DNA of 30,162 nucleotides, taken from contig DASRJO010000073.1 of NCBI GenBank assembly GCA_035649435.1, positions 1 to 30,162 on the forward strand, written 5' to 3'. The translations under genes and the position numbers were made by a program. Position 1 is the first letter of the stretch. Every line of letters begins with the position of its first letter. The notes beneath the pieces were generated by a model, which was not told the DNA's origin, searched no databases, and worked only from the letters and a program-made list of their open reading frames with translations. This stretch comes from DASRJW01 sp035649435 (GTDB lineage: Bacteria > Krumholzibacteriota > Krumholzibacteriia > G020349025). This document shows, in pieces, positions 1 to 7,799 of this stretch.

Positions 1-672
1 CGCATTGCCGTATTCAGCATCCATGCCGCCCGTGATCAGCTCGCTCTGTGCCACCGACAACAGGCCCAAATCGACGGTGCCGTTGGACAGAGGATCGTCG
101 ACGGAGACGCCGTCGATGCGCACCGAGACCTCGCTGGAACGCCCGCCGCGCACGTGCAGCTCGCCACCCTGCACGACGACGCCGGCGTTGAGCGCCACCG
201 CCTCCTGCACCTCCTCGATCGGCAAGGACAGGATCTCTTTGTCCGTTTGGACGTGCGACATGTCGGAGGATTTGACGTCCACGGCGCGCGGGTCGCCTTT
301 GACGACGATCGTGGGCACGACGCCAGCCGTGCCCTTCTTCAGCTTGATGTCGAGGACGGTGGTCTTGTTGGCGTCGACGGACACGTCAGTGAGCGTGAAC
401 GATTCGTAGCCGACGAAGCTCGCCTTCACCGTGTACTTCCCGACCGGAATCAAATTGATGGTGAATTGTCCACCGTTGCGCGCCATTGCGCCCATCGTGC
501 TGCCGAGGAGGATCACGTTGCAGAAATCGAGCGGAGCGCCCGTGTCGCGGTCGACGATGGTGCCCTTGATCGTTCCGGTGCCGAGACTCTGCTGCGCGCG
601 AGCCGACGTGCCCGCGAGCAGGATCGCCACAACGACGCACGCCAACGGCGGCGTCCGGAGCAGCCTGGCCAT
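1..672 (-). CDS. TonB-dependent receptor, N-terminal part (runs off the window)
   Basis: This outer-membrane receptor fragment covers 224 codons from ATG at 672 and is open to base 1, so the beta-barrel lies outside. Residues 1-26 form a signal peptide with an Ala-rich end (TSARA). Residues about 30-113 form a carboxypeptidase-regulatory-like beta-sandwich (GTIKGTIVD, then PVGKYTVKASFVGYE). Residues about 122-224 match the start of a plug domain: SLPIEEVQEAV, a GELHVRGGRSSEV segment and RIDGVSVDDP. This architecture is that of SusC/CirA-like receptors taking up large or chelated substrates through TonB energy. The substrate cannot be told from this part. A purine-rich GAGGGGG lies upstream of the ATG, and a strong promoter sits about 180 bases upstream. 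It follows the ABC importer genes in the same direction, but its own promoter suggests separate control. Confidence 0.9.
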   Translation of the reverse strand, partial: MARLLRTPPLACVVVAILLAGTSARAQQSLGTGTIKGTIVDRDTGAPLDFCNVILLGSTMGAMARNGGQFTINLIPVGKYTVKASFVGYESFTLTDVSVDANKTTVLDIKLKKGTAGVVPTIVVKGDPRAVDVKSSDMSHVQTDKEILSLPIEEVQEAVALNAGVVVQGGELHVRGGRSSEVSVRIDGVSVDDPLSNGTVDLGLLSVAQSELITGGMDAEYGNA

Positions 673-849
673 CACCCGCTCACCCCCTCGAGCTTCCGGC
701 GATTTCTGCGCGACACCTTTCGGGAAACAACGAAAACGAGCCGTCACGAACCCTCGGGCTCGGTCAGCCGGTGGGGGTCGGCGATCGAACTCCTTCGCCA
801 CGAAGGCGTTCTCTGGCTTTGATCCGAAGGGCCATTCGTAGGCAAAAGC

Positions 850-878
850 AATATAGGCACCCACTGGGATGGTGTCAA
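850..878 (-). promoter_or_regulatory. Near-consensus sigma70-type promoter of the TonB-dependent receptor
   Basis: On the minus strand, TTGACA (873-878) is followed after exactly 17 bases by TATATT (850-855). This is 6/6 and 5/6 to the sigma70 consensus. Transcription would start near 843, leaving about 170 bases of leader before the receptor ATG at 672. The leader holds a small perfect hairpin, CCTTCG-CCA-CGAAGG, at 792-806. The 257-base gap 673-929 contains no gene that I can support. Confidence 0.7.
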
Positions 879-929
879 TTTCTTTGCCGCTCCAAAGGTA
901 CCTCGTCCAGGCGGATCGAATCCAGCGCC

Positions 930-1940
930 TCAGGATGCTCCCGAGCTCGGATCCACCAGACATCTGACCTTGTGCGCTGGACCCACGGAACGCTCGATGG
1001 GGTCCTCCTGCCGGCAGCGCTCTTCGCGCGCCGGGCAACGGTCATAGAACGGGCAGTGGGCCGGCAATCGTGTCGGCAATGGCGCCGCTCCGGCCAGGGC
1101 CTCGAGGCTTCGCCGCCTTCTGTCGAGTGTCGGCCGAGCGCGAAGCAGCGCACGAGTATAAGGATGATGGGGTGCGCCGAACACCCGGCGCGTGGGACCC
1201 GTTTCCACGATGCGTCCGGCGTACATCACGGCGACCCGCGACGCCACCTGGGCCACCGATCCGAGATCGTGGCTGATCCACAACATCGCCATGCGCCGCT
1301 CGCTCTGGACCTCCGACAAAAGCTCGCGGATCTGTGCCTGGATGGTGAGATCCAGGCCGGACGCCGCCTCGTCGGCGATGAGGAGCTTGGGTCGGCCCGC
1401 GAGCGCCATCGCCACCGCGACGCGCTGCCCCATCCCACCCGAGAGCTGGTGCGGATACAGCCTGGCGACGCGCGAGGGGTCCGGAAGGTGGACCTTGCGC
1501 AAGAGGTCCACCGCCTCGCGGTCCGCGGCGCGTGTCTCGACATCGCCCACCTCGCGCAACAGCTCTGCCACCTGTGCGCCGACCTGCATCACCGGATCGA
1601 AGGTCCCGTTCGGCTCTTGGAAAATGAGCGCGATACGGCGCCCGCGCACTCGCCGCAGCGCCTCCGGCCCGAGCTTGAGCAGCTCCGTGCCTTCGAAGCG
1701 CACCGCGCCGCTCGTGACCTTGCCCGGCGGTGGCACGAGTCCGAGGATGGAAAGTGCCGTCATCGTCTTCCCCGACCCCGACTCGCCGACCAATCCCAAG
1801 GTGTCGGCGCGCGCGAGCGTGAAGGTCACGCCGTCCAGGACACGCGCGATCCCCTCCGCGCTCGGGAACTCGGTCCGCAGGCCCTCGACCTCGAGAAGTG
1901 CGAGCGATGGCGTGGATGGCATCGGTGCGAGAGCGTTCAT
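930..1940 (-). CDS. Peptide-type ABC importer ATPase (DppD/OppD-like)
   Basis: This cytoplasmic ATPase (336 aa) powers the permease pair encoded just upstream. Visible motifs are Walker A GESGSGKT (residues about 52-59), a Q-loop (IFQEPNG), signature LSGGMGQRV, Walker B LLIADE with D-loop SGLD, and switch His in WISHDLG. The C-terminal extension carries a Cys cluster (CPFYDRCP, ERC, VRC) typical of oligopeptide/dipeptide ABC ATPases. The start ATG at 1940 overlaps the permease stop as ATGA, so it is translationally coupled. The Walker B tail is AASGLD rather than the common PTTALD. Importers of this class usually have two different ATPases (D and F). Only one is present here, and the next gene downstream is unrelated, so it may act as a homodimer or pair with one encoded elsewhere. 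Confidence 0.9.
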   Translation of the reverse strand: MNALAPMPSTPSLALLEVEGLRTEFPSAEGIARVLDGVTFTLARADTLGLVGESGSGKTMTALSILGLVPPPGKVTSGAVRFEGTELLKLGPEALRRVRGRRIALIFQEPNGTFDPVMQVGAQVAELLREVGDVETRAADREAVDLLRKVHLPDPSRVARLYPHQLSGGMGQRVAVAMALAGRPKLLIADEAASGLDLTIQAQIRELLSEVQSERRMAMLWISHDLGSVAQVASRVAVMYAGRIVETGPTRRVFGAPHHPYTRALLRARPTLDRRRRSLEALAGAAPLPTRLPAHCPFYDRCPAREERCRQEDPIERSVGPAHKVRCLVDPSSGAS

Positions 1941-2782
1941 TCGCTGTTGCCCCGCTCGGCGGATTCGATCCGCGACATGCGTGGATCGAGCCAGTCTCGC
2001 AGCCCGTCGCCGAGGAGATTGTGGGCAATGACGGTGCAAGTGATGAGAACGCCGGGAAACAACGCGAGCCACCAGGCGCTGCGCCAGACCCCGCGCGCCT
2101 CGTTCAACATTCCGCCCCAGCTCGCGTCCGGTACCTGGACGCCGAGACCGAGGAAGGACAGAGCGCTTTCGGCCAGGATCGTGTTGCCCAACATCAGGGT
2201 CGCCGCCACCACGATCGTCCCGGTGCACTGCGGGAGAAGATGTCGCCACAACAAGCGCCGGACCGGCATGCCGACGGCACGCGCGGCGACGATGAACTCT
2301 CGATCACGGAGCGCCAGGACCTGGGCGCGCACCAAGCGCGCCGTCGTCATCCAACCGGTCAAGCCCAACACCACGGTCACGAGCCACGCCGACGGTCCCC
2401 AGAATGCGATGACCAGCAGCGCCAAGAACAAGCGCGGGAATGCGAGCAGCAAGTCGACCGAGCGCATGGCGACGGCATCGACCACGCCGCCTCCCCAGCC
2501 CGCCACCAAACCGACCACGGTGCCGATCGAGATCGCGATCACGACCGCCAGCCAGCCGACCAGCAGCGAAGATCGCGCGCCGAACAGCAGGCGCGAGAGC
2601 ACGTCGCGCCCGATCTCGTCCGTGCCGAGCCAATGGGTTCTTCCCGGTGGTGCGAGCTGCATGCGTTCGAAGGCGGCCGGATCGTAAGGGCTCAGCAGCG
2701 GTGCACACACCGCCGCAGCCCATGCCAAGACCACGATCGCACCTCCCACCTGGGCCGCCCGCCGGCCGAGAGAGCTCGGCAT
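1937..2782 (-). CDS. Peptide-type ABC importer permease, DppC/OppC-like
   Basis: This inner-membrane permease of 281 aa forms the translocation pore with the DppB-like subunit. The N-terminus (first TM about residues 11-30, then LSPYDP and HWLGTDEIGRDVLSRL) is the standard DppC signature. The EAA-type ATPase-coupling loop reads EFIVAARAVGMPVRRLLWRH. The C-terminal ALSFLGLG and SWGGML motifs are typical of the family. ATG at 2782 is chosen because GGAGG sits 7 bases upstream and the homology begins there. It lies 2 bases after the DppB-like stop, and its own stop overlaps the ATPase start (ATGA), indicating one polycistronic message. Confidence 0.92.
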   Translation of the reverse strand: MPSSLGRRAAQVGGAIVVLAWAAAVCAPLLSPYDPAAFERMQLAPPGRTHWLGTDEIGRDVLSRLLFGARSSLLVGWLAVVIAISIGTVVGLVAGWGGGVVDAVAMRSVDLLLAFPRLFLALLVIAFWGPSAWLVTVVLGLTGWMTTARLVRAQVLALRDREFIVAARAVGMPVRRLLWRHLLPQCTGTIVVAATLMLGNTILAESALSFLGLGVQVPDASWGGMLNEARGVWRSAWWLALFPGVLITCTVIAHNLLGDGLRDWLDPRMSRIESAERGNSE

Positions 2783-2784
2783 GG

Positions 2785-3756
2785 TCACGCCTCCAAGCGC
2801 ACGCGGGGATCGAGCCAGCAGGCCAGCACGTCGGCGAGCAGCGAGCCGAGCACTGCGGTCACGCCGGCGACGAACGTCGTCGCCATGATCACCGGCACAT
2901 CGCGCTGTCCGATCGCTTCGACGGTCAACCGTCCCAGTCCCGGCCAAGAGAACAAACTCTCGACCACCACGGCTCCGCCCAAGAGCGCCGGGATCGACCA
3001 ACCGACCTGGGTCACCACCGGCAACAAGGCGTTGCGCAATGCATGGCGCAACACCACGGTGCGGCGCCGCAGTCCGCGTGCATGCGCCGCACGCACGAAA
3101 TCCTGCGACAAGACGTCCAACATTCCCGCTCGCATGTAGCGGAATGTCGAAGCGGCACCGCCGAGGCCGAGGACGATGACGGGCAAAGCCAAGTGCTGCA
3201 GTCCGTCCCACCATCGCGCGTGCCAGGCGAGACGATCGGCATCGAGGCTGTGCACGGCACCAGATGGCAGCCAACCGAGCTGCCAGGAGAACAGCAACAG
3301 CAGCAGCAGCCCGAGCCAGAACGACGGGATCGAATAGAAGAGCAGCGCCCCCAAGCCGAGCCCGACATCGGTGCGGCGACCATGATGAAGCGCCGCCAGC
3401 ACCCCGAGCGTGATGCCGAGTGCCAGGCGCACAACGAGCGCCGCCAAGGCCAAGCGCAACGTGTGCGGCAGCGCCTCGAGGACGACGGAACGCACGTCTT
3501 GCCGGCGCGTGATACTGGTGCCGAAATCGAACTCGAAGAGGAAGCTGCGCAACCAGCGCACGTACTGCACGGGCACGGGTTGGTCGAGCCCGAGCTGCCG
3601 GCGCAAGGTGGCGATGGTTGCCGCGTCGGTCTCCGCCACGACGTAGCTCTGCAATGGATCGCCGGGGGCGGCGTGGACGACGAAGAAGACCAGGGTCAAC
3701 AGCCCCACGATCAACAGCGCGGAGGCGAAGAGACGGCGGGCCAAGAAAACGAGCAT
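2785..3756 (-). CDS. Peptide-type ABC importer permease, DppB/OppB-like
   Basis: This 323-aa inner-membrane permease is of normal family length. It opens with the diagnostic DppB N-terminus: first TM at about residues 9-28, followed by APGDP and RRQLGLDQPVPVQYVRWL. Further TM segments include a Leu-rich stretch (about 145-160, FWLGLLLLLLF). The EAA coupling loop is DFVRAAHARGLRRRTVV, followed by ALLPVVTQVGWSIPALLGG and the late FSWPGLGRL motif. It starts 46 bases after the binding-protein stop and ends 2 bases before the next permease. The substrate is probably a peptide or another small solute such as nickel or a sugar. The sequence alone does not decide. Confidence 0.92.
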   Translation of the reverse strand: MLVFLARRLFASALLIVGLLTLVFFVVHAAPGDPLQSYVVAETDAATIATLRRQLGLDQPVPVQYVRWLRSFLFEFDFGTSITRRQDVRSVVLEALPHTLRLALAALVVRLALGITLGVLAALHHGRRTDVGLGLGALLFYSIPSFWLGLLLLLLFSWQLGWLPSGAVHSLDADRLAWHARWWDGLQHLALPVIVLGLGGAASTFRYMRAGMLDVLSQDFVRAAHARGLRRRTVVLRHALRNALLPVVTQVGWSIPALLGGAVVVESLFSWPGLGRLTVEAIGQRDVPVIMATTFVAGVTAVLGSLLADVLACWLDPRVRLEA

Positions 3757-3802
3757 GGTCCCACTATGCGGGCCGTTCCGCCCGCGGGCAAGCCCATGGC
3801 CG

Positions 3803-5344
3803 TTAGGATTCCTCGCGCAGCCGGCGCGGCACCCACCACTCCGGCAGATTCCAGAAGGTCGACAGCACCGTCGGCCGCGCTCCCTGCACGCGCCGCGACA
3901 GCGCCGCGAAGCGTGGATCCTGGAACAGAAACAAATAGGGTTGTTCAGAATAGACCTGGCGCTGCAAGGCCAGCAACCATTCCATCTCGGAAGGTCCGGG
4001 TTGCTCGAGACGCAGCCGGCTCAGGATACTGTCGACCGCCCGGCTGCTGAAACCGCCGTAGTTGAATGCGTCGGTCTCCTCCGAGTGCCACACCGACTCG
4101 AGCTGGCCCCCGAGATGCGGGAACCATTTGCCGACGTAGGCCTCGAACTCGCCGCGCCCGAGCCTGGTGTAGAGCTCGTCCTCGGCGACGATGCGGACGC
4201 TGACTTGGATGCCGAGCGCCCGCAGCTCGTCGGCGACGGCTTTCGCCGTGTCACACCGCAGAGGATCCTCTGCGGGCGCGAGCAGATGAAAGGCGAGCTG
4301 CGCCCCGCCGCGCTCGCGCACCCCGTCGCCGTTCGCGTCGCGCCAGCCGGCACGATCGAGCCCCGCACGCGCCGCTCGGACATCCGTCATCAGGATCGCG
4401 GTGGTGTCGGCGACCCCGAGGGCGGGCACGAGTGGGCCGCGCGCAAGGTCCCCTTGGCCAAAAGTGAGATCGCGCACGAGACGCGGGATGTCGGTGCCGA
4501 GAGCGATGGCGCGCCGCACCTCGAGATCGGCGAAACGCGCATCGCGCAGGTTCCACCCCACGTACACATAAGAGGCACCGACGAAAGCCAGAACGCGGGC
4601 GCCGCGCACTTTGCGCACGGACTCGACCTCGCCCGGGGCGAGATCATCGATCACATCGATGTCGCCGGCGCGGAACTTTGCCACCGCCTCGGCCATCGGC
4701 AGCGACAGCACTTCGACGCGGTCGAGCCGAGCCGGCGGCCATCCCGAACGCGCATTGCGTGCGAGCACCAGCCGTTGCGAGCTGGATTCGACGACGGCGA
4801 AGGGCCCGCACGCGAGCGGCTTGCGCGTCACCGGCCAGTCGTTGAGCGATCGCGGATCGGGTTCGGGGCCGAGGATGTGTGCCGGCAGCGGCCCGAGCAG
4901 CGCATCGCGCCAGCGCTGGCGCGAGAATTCCAGCAGGTCGAAATACAGCGTCGTGTCGTCGAGGGCAATCACGTCACGCACCAGGCCGAAACGCGAACGC
5001 TCGTGTCCGGGCGCTCCCGGGTGCAACATGACGTGCGCCGTGAGAGCGAAATCGTGCGCCGTGACGCGCTTGCCATCTTGCCAGAACACCGGCCGCAGGC
5101 GGAAGAGCAAGCCCGGTTGCAGCAGACCGGGTGCCCGCGCCGTGAGCCATTGGATATCGCCTTGTTCGGTGACGCGGCCGAGCGGCGGCGTCACGTGTTG
5201 CATGAGCTGCTCCGTCGTCGGCTCGACGCTGCGCACTGGGGTGAGGAAATCCAACGGCACCGGCACGGCGATGCGCAACGTGCCGCCGTCCTCGGGCACG
5301 TCCGGCACCGGCTTGCTTTCACCGCAGCCGAGGAGAAGCGCCAC
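3803..5344 (-). CDS. ABC importer substrate-binding lipoprotein (SBP_bac_5 family)
   Basis: This periplasmic solute-binding lipoprotein begins the importer operon. Family signs are DGGTLRIAVP at the mature N-terminus, FRLRPVFWQDGKRVTAHDF, a GPFAVVES segment, MAEAVAKFRAGDIDVIDD and a C-terminal EQPYLFLFQ. A lipobox (ALLLGC) gives the acylated Cys. From the GTG at 5344 used here, 513 aa follow, but only six residues precede the Cys, too short for a signal peptide. Reading upstream in frame adds a convincing one (charged start, then WRVASLVALLLGC) with no ATG/GTG/TTG before the in-frame TGA at 5393-5395. An ATC at 5387-5389 lies 6 bases after GAGG (5396-5399), so the true start may be that ATC, or an ATG altered by mutation or sequencing error. 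Confidence 0.88.
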   Translation of the reverse strand: MALLLGCGESKPVPDVPEDGGTLRIAVPVPLDFLTPVRSVEPTTEQLMQHVTPPLGRVTEQGDIQWLTARAPGLLQPGLLFRLRPVFWQDGKRVTAHDFALTAHVMLHPGAPGHERSRFGLVRDVIALDDTTLYFDLLEFSRQRWRDALLGPLPAHILGPEPDPRSLNDWPVTRKPLACGPFAVVESSSQRLVLARNARSGWPPARLDRVEVLSLPMAEAVAKFRAGDIDVIDDLAPGEVESVRKVRGARVLAFVGASYVYVGWNLRDARFADLEVRRAIALGTDIPRLVRDLTFGQGDLARGPLVPALGVADTTAILMTDVRAARAGLDRAGWRDANGDGVRERGGAQLAFHLLAPAEDPLRCDTAKAVADELRALGIQVSVRIVAEDELYTRLGRGEFEAYVGKWFPHLGGQLESVWHSEETDAFNYGGFSSRAVDSILSRLRLEQPGPSEMEWLLALQRQVYSEQPYLFLFQDPRFAALSRRVQGARPTVLSTFWNLPEWWVPRRLREES

Positions 5345-5470
5345 GAGGCTGGCGACACGCCAGAAATCGACCTGGGATTGCTGCCGGATGCGTCACCTCG
5401 CCTGTTCGTCCTCGCGCATGCTATCACGCTGACAATTTGGGGCTGGCGCGTAACCTGCTAGGATGTGCGC

Positions 5471-6250
5471 ATGCGCATCACGCCTCACCGCGCCTTGCAC
5501 TTGCTCCTCGAACCCAACGGCACTGGCGCCATGCACATGCGGCGCGACGCCGCGCTGCTGGAGGCGCACACCGATGCCGACCCGGTGCGTTTGCGTTTGT
5601 ACACTTGGCGGCCGCCCGCTATCTCGCTCGGCCACATGCAGCGCGCGGCGCAGGTGCTCGACCTCGCGGCGTGCGCGGCCAATGGCGTGGACGTGGTGCA
5701 GCGCCCGACAGGCGGACGCGCCGTCTTGCACTGGGAGGAGATCACCTACGCGGTCGTGGCGTCGTTGCGTGACGAGCGCTTCGGCCACCGGATCGCCGAT
5801 GCGCACGCCGTGATCGCCGAGTGCCTGGCGGTGGGATTGGACACGCTCGGCATCGAAGTCGACTTCGGACGCCCCGTCCAGGGCACGGTGCGGGACTCGA
5901 CCCTGGCACCATGCTTCGCCTCCTCGGGGCGTTACGAAGTTCTGGTGCGTGGAAGGAAGCTCGTCGGCAGCGCGCAGCGCCGCAACGCCAATGCCTTCCT
6001 GCAGCACGGTTCGGTGCTCATCGGAACGGCACACGAACACCTGGTCGATTACCTGCGGCTGCCGAACGCGGCCGCCAGATCGGCAGCAGCCACCCAGCTG
6101 CGCCGGGCGACCGTGACCTTGGACGAAATCCTCGGGCGTCGGCCCGATTTCGCCACGCTCGCCGAAGCACTGGTGAGCGGATTCCGCCGCCGCCTGCAGG
6201 CTCCGCTCAGTCGGACTGGCCGATCTGTTCGCCATACTGCTCGGCGGTGA
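5471..6250 (+). CDS. lipM: LipM-like octanoyltransferase (BPL/LplA/LipB superfamily)
   Basis: This cytoplasmic transferase (259 aa) is predicted to move octanoyl from acyl carrier protein to a lipoyl-domain lysine, the first step of lipoate assembly. Family motifs are ISLGHMQ (51-57), QRPTGGRAVLH (78-88), and GRKLVGSAQRR with Lys163, then LQHGS (178-182). Cys148 in LAPCF sits at the place of the LipM nucleophile (Cys150 in Bacillus subtilis), which separates it from LplA ligases that lack it. ATG at 5471 is preferred over GTG 5465 because AGGA precedes it by 7 bases. The 3' end overlaps gcvH by 44 bases in convergent orientation. GcvH is the carrier used in LipM pathways, so the neighbourhood fits. 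An LplA-type ligase remains the alternative. Confidence 0.82.
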   Translation: MRITPHRALHLLLEPNGTGAMHMRRDAALLEAHTDADPVRLRLYTWRPPAISLGHMQRAAQVLDLAACAANGVDVVQRPTGGRAVLHWEEITYAVVASLRDERFGHRIADAHAVIAECLAVGLDTLGIEVDFGRPVQGTVRDSTLAPCFASSGRYEVLVRGRKLVGSAQRRNANAFLQHGSVLIGTAHEHLVDYLRLPNAAARSAAATQLRRATVTLDEILGRRPDFATLAEALVSGFRRRLQAPLSRTGRSVRHTARR

Positions 6251-6599
6251 GCAAGCGCTCGAGCTCGCGCGGATCGTGCAGGCGCACTTTCACCAACCAG
6301 CCATCGTCGTAGGGGCTGTCGTTGATGAGCATCGGCGCGTCGACGAGCTGGTGGTTGACGGCGACGACATCCCCGGACACCGGTGCGAACAGATCGCTCA
6401 CCGTTTTCACCGCCTCGATGGAACCGAACGACTCCATCTGCACCAACTTGTCCCCTTCTTGCGGCAGCTCGACGAAGACGATGTCGCCGAGCTCCCCCTG
6501 GGCGAAATCGCTGATGCCGATGGTCGCCATGCCGTCTTCCTCGAGACTGACCCACTCGTGCTCCTGCGTGTAGCGTAGTTGCCGCGGGATGTACGGCAT
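6207..6599 (-). CDS. gcvH: Glycine cleavage system H protein
   Basis: This lipoyl carrier protein (130 aa, normal length) shuttles the aminomethyl group between the P, T and L proteins of glycine decarboxylase. It shows the N-terminal YTQEHEWVS, GISDFAQGELGDIVFVELP, and the lipoylation site ESFGSIEAVKTVSDL with Lys65 as the modified residue. It continues with APVSGDVV and the C-terminal GWLVKV. It lies 57 bases downstream of gcvT on the same strand. No gcvP is in the window. Its end runs into the convergent octanoyltransferase gene that probably acts on it. Confidence 0.96.
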   Translation of the reverse strand: MPYIPRQLRYTQEHEWVSLEEDGMATIGISDFAQGELGDIVFVELPQEGDKLVQMESFGSIEAVKTVSDLFAPVSGDVVAVNHQLVDAPMLINDSPYDDGWLVKVRLHDPRELERLLTAEQYGEQIGQSD

Positions 6600-6656
6600 G
6601 TGTGTCTTCCTCCATCTCGGGTCTCGAACTCGGCCGCCCGAAGGGGTGACGCGAGC

Positions 6657-7799
6657 TCAGGTGTTCGCTAGCGAGGCACGAAAAGGTAGCGCCACACGCC
6701 GCGCGGGCACATCACGCCCGCGCACGACGACGTGGAGCCGCGCTGCGGCGTCGGCACGTTGCACCAGCGCCAAGCCCAAACTGCGGCCGAGCGTCGGCGC
6801 GAATGTACCACTCGTCACCACGCCGGCGGCGCGCCCATCGGCGGTGACCTCGAAGCCATGCCGGGCGATGACACGGTCTTCCATCTCGAACCCGATCAAC
6901 TGCCGGGGCACGCCTTGCTGCCGATGCAGGGCCAGCGCCTCGCGACCGATGAACCTCGGCTTGTTCATCTTCACCGTCCAGCTCAGGCCGGTCTCCAGCG
7001 GGCTTGCGTCCTCGGTCAATTCGTTGCCGTACAAACAGAACCCGACTTCGAAGCGCAGCGTGTCGCGCGCCCCGAGCCCAGCCGGTCCGAGTCCAAGGTC
7101 GCGGCCCTGGGTGCAGAGATCGTCCCACAAATCACCGGCGAGCCGGGGCCGCACGTAGATTTCATAGCCCGCCTCGCCCGTGTAGCCGGTACGTGACACG
7201 CAGAGCACGTCCTCTGCACCGGGCACGAAATGATAGTAGGCGAGCCCGCCGACTCGCTGCGCCCATGGTGCGAGCAGCCGCGACCGCCGGAGGATTTCGC
7301 TGCTGCGCGGTCCTTGCAGCGCCAGCAACGCCACGTCCTCGCTGCCATCCTCGAGCTGGGTTCCGGGCTGCAGGTGCTGGCGCGACCAGGCGAGGATCTT
7401 GGCGGTGTTGGCGGCATTCGTCACCATCATGAAATGCGCCGCATCCATGCGGTAGACGAGAACGTCGTCGCGCACCCCGCCCGCGTCGTTGCACAGCGGC
7501 GTGTACAGGACTTGGCCGTCCGTGAGCGCCCCGACATCGTTGGTGGCCAAGTTGTCCAATGTGGCGAGCGCGCCCGAGCCGTGGAAGAACAACTCCCCCA
7601 TGTGGCTCACGTCGAACAAGCCGGCGGCGCTGCGCACGCGCTCGTGCTCCTTGATCAAGCCGTCGTACTGCAATGGCATCGACCAGCCGGCGAAGTCGAC
7701 CATGCGCGCCCCGAGCTGCACGTGCCGCGCGTGCAGAGGCGTGTGCCGGGTGACCTGGGTCGTGTCGCGAATGGCCGGAGTCCTCCGAGAAGCGGACAC
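6657..7799 (-). CDS. gcvT: Glycine cleavage system T protein (aminomethyltransferase)
   Basis: This tetrahydrofolate-dependent aminomethyltransferase releases ammonia from the H-protein-bound intermediate and forms methylene-THF. Motifs are TPLHARH, ARMVDFAGWSMPLQY, FDVSHMGE, TNAANTAKILAW, SRTGYTGEAGYEIYV, ARDTLRFEVGFCLYGNEL and a C-terminal barrel with VTSGTFAPTLG. The entry uses GTG at 7799 (380 aa), which has no good ribosome site. A clear GGAGG at 7782-7786 is placed 9 bases before an in-frame ATT (7770-7772). That rare start would give a protein beginning nine residues later and closer to the usual N-terminus. No ATG or TTG lies between them. It is first of a gcvT-gcvH pair. I found no glycine riboswitch upstream. 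Confidence 0.93.
   Translation of the reverse strand: MSASRRTPAIRDTTQVTRHTPLHARHVQLGARMVDFAGWSMPLQYDGLIKEHERVRSAAGLFDVSHMGELFFHGSGALATLDNLATNDVGALTDGQVLYTPLCNDAGGVRDDVLVYRMDAAHFMMVTNAANTAKILAWSRQHLQPGTQLEDGSEDVALLALQGPRSSEILRRSRLLAPWAQRVGGLAYYHFVPGAEDVLCVSRTGYTGEAGYEIYVRPRLAGDLWDDLCTQGRDLGLGPAGLGARDTLRFEVGFCLYGNELTEDASPLETGLSWTVKMNKPRFIGREALALHRQQGVPRQLIGFEMEDRVIARHGFEVTADGRAAGVVTSGTFAPTLGRSLGLALVQRADAAARLHVVVRGRDVPARRVALPFRASLANT

Noticed and set aside
5393..5395. TGA read as selenocysteine in the binding lipoprotein
   Set aside because: It would fall in a signal peptide, no SECIS-like structure is apparent, and a start downstream of it explains the data more simply.
771..5461. Long open frames on the plus strand opposite the ABC importer genes
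   Set aside because: They are antisense to well-supported genes. Their translations are Arg/Ala/Pro-rich with no domain, as expected from third-position GC bias.
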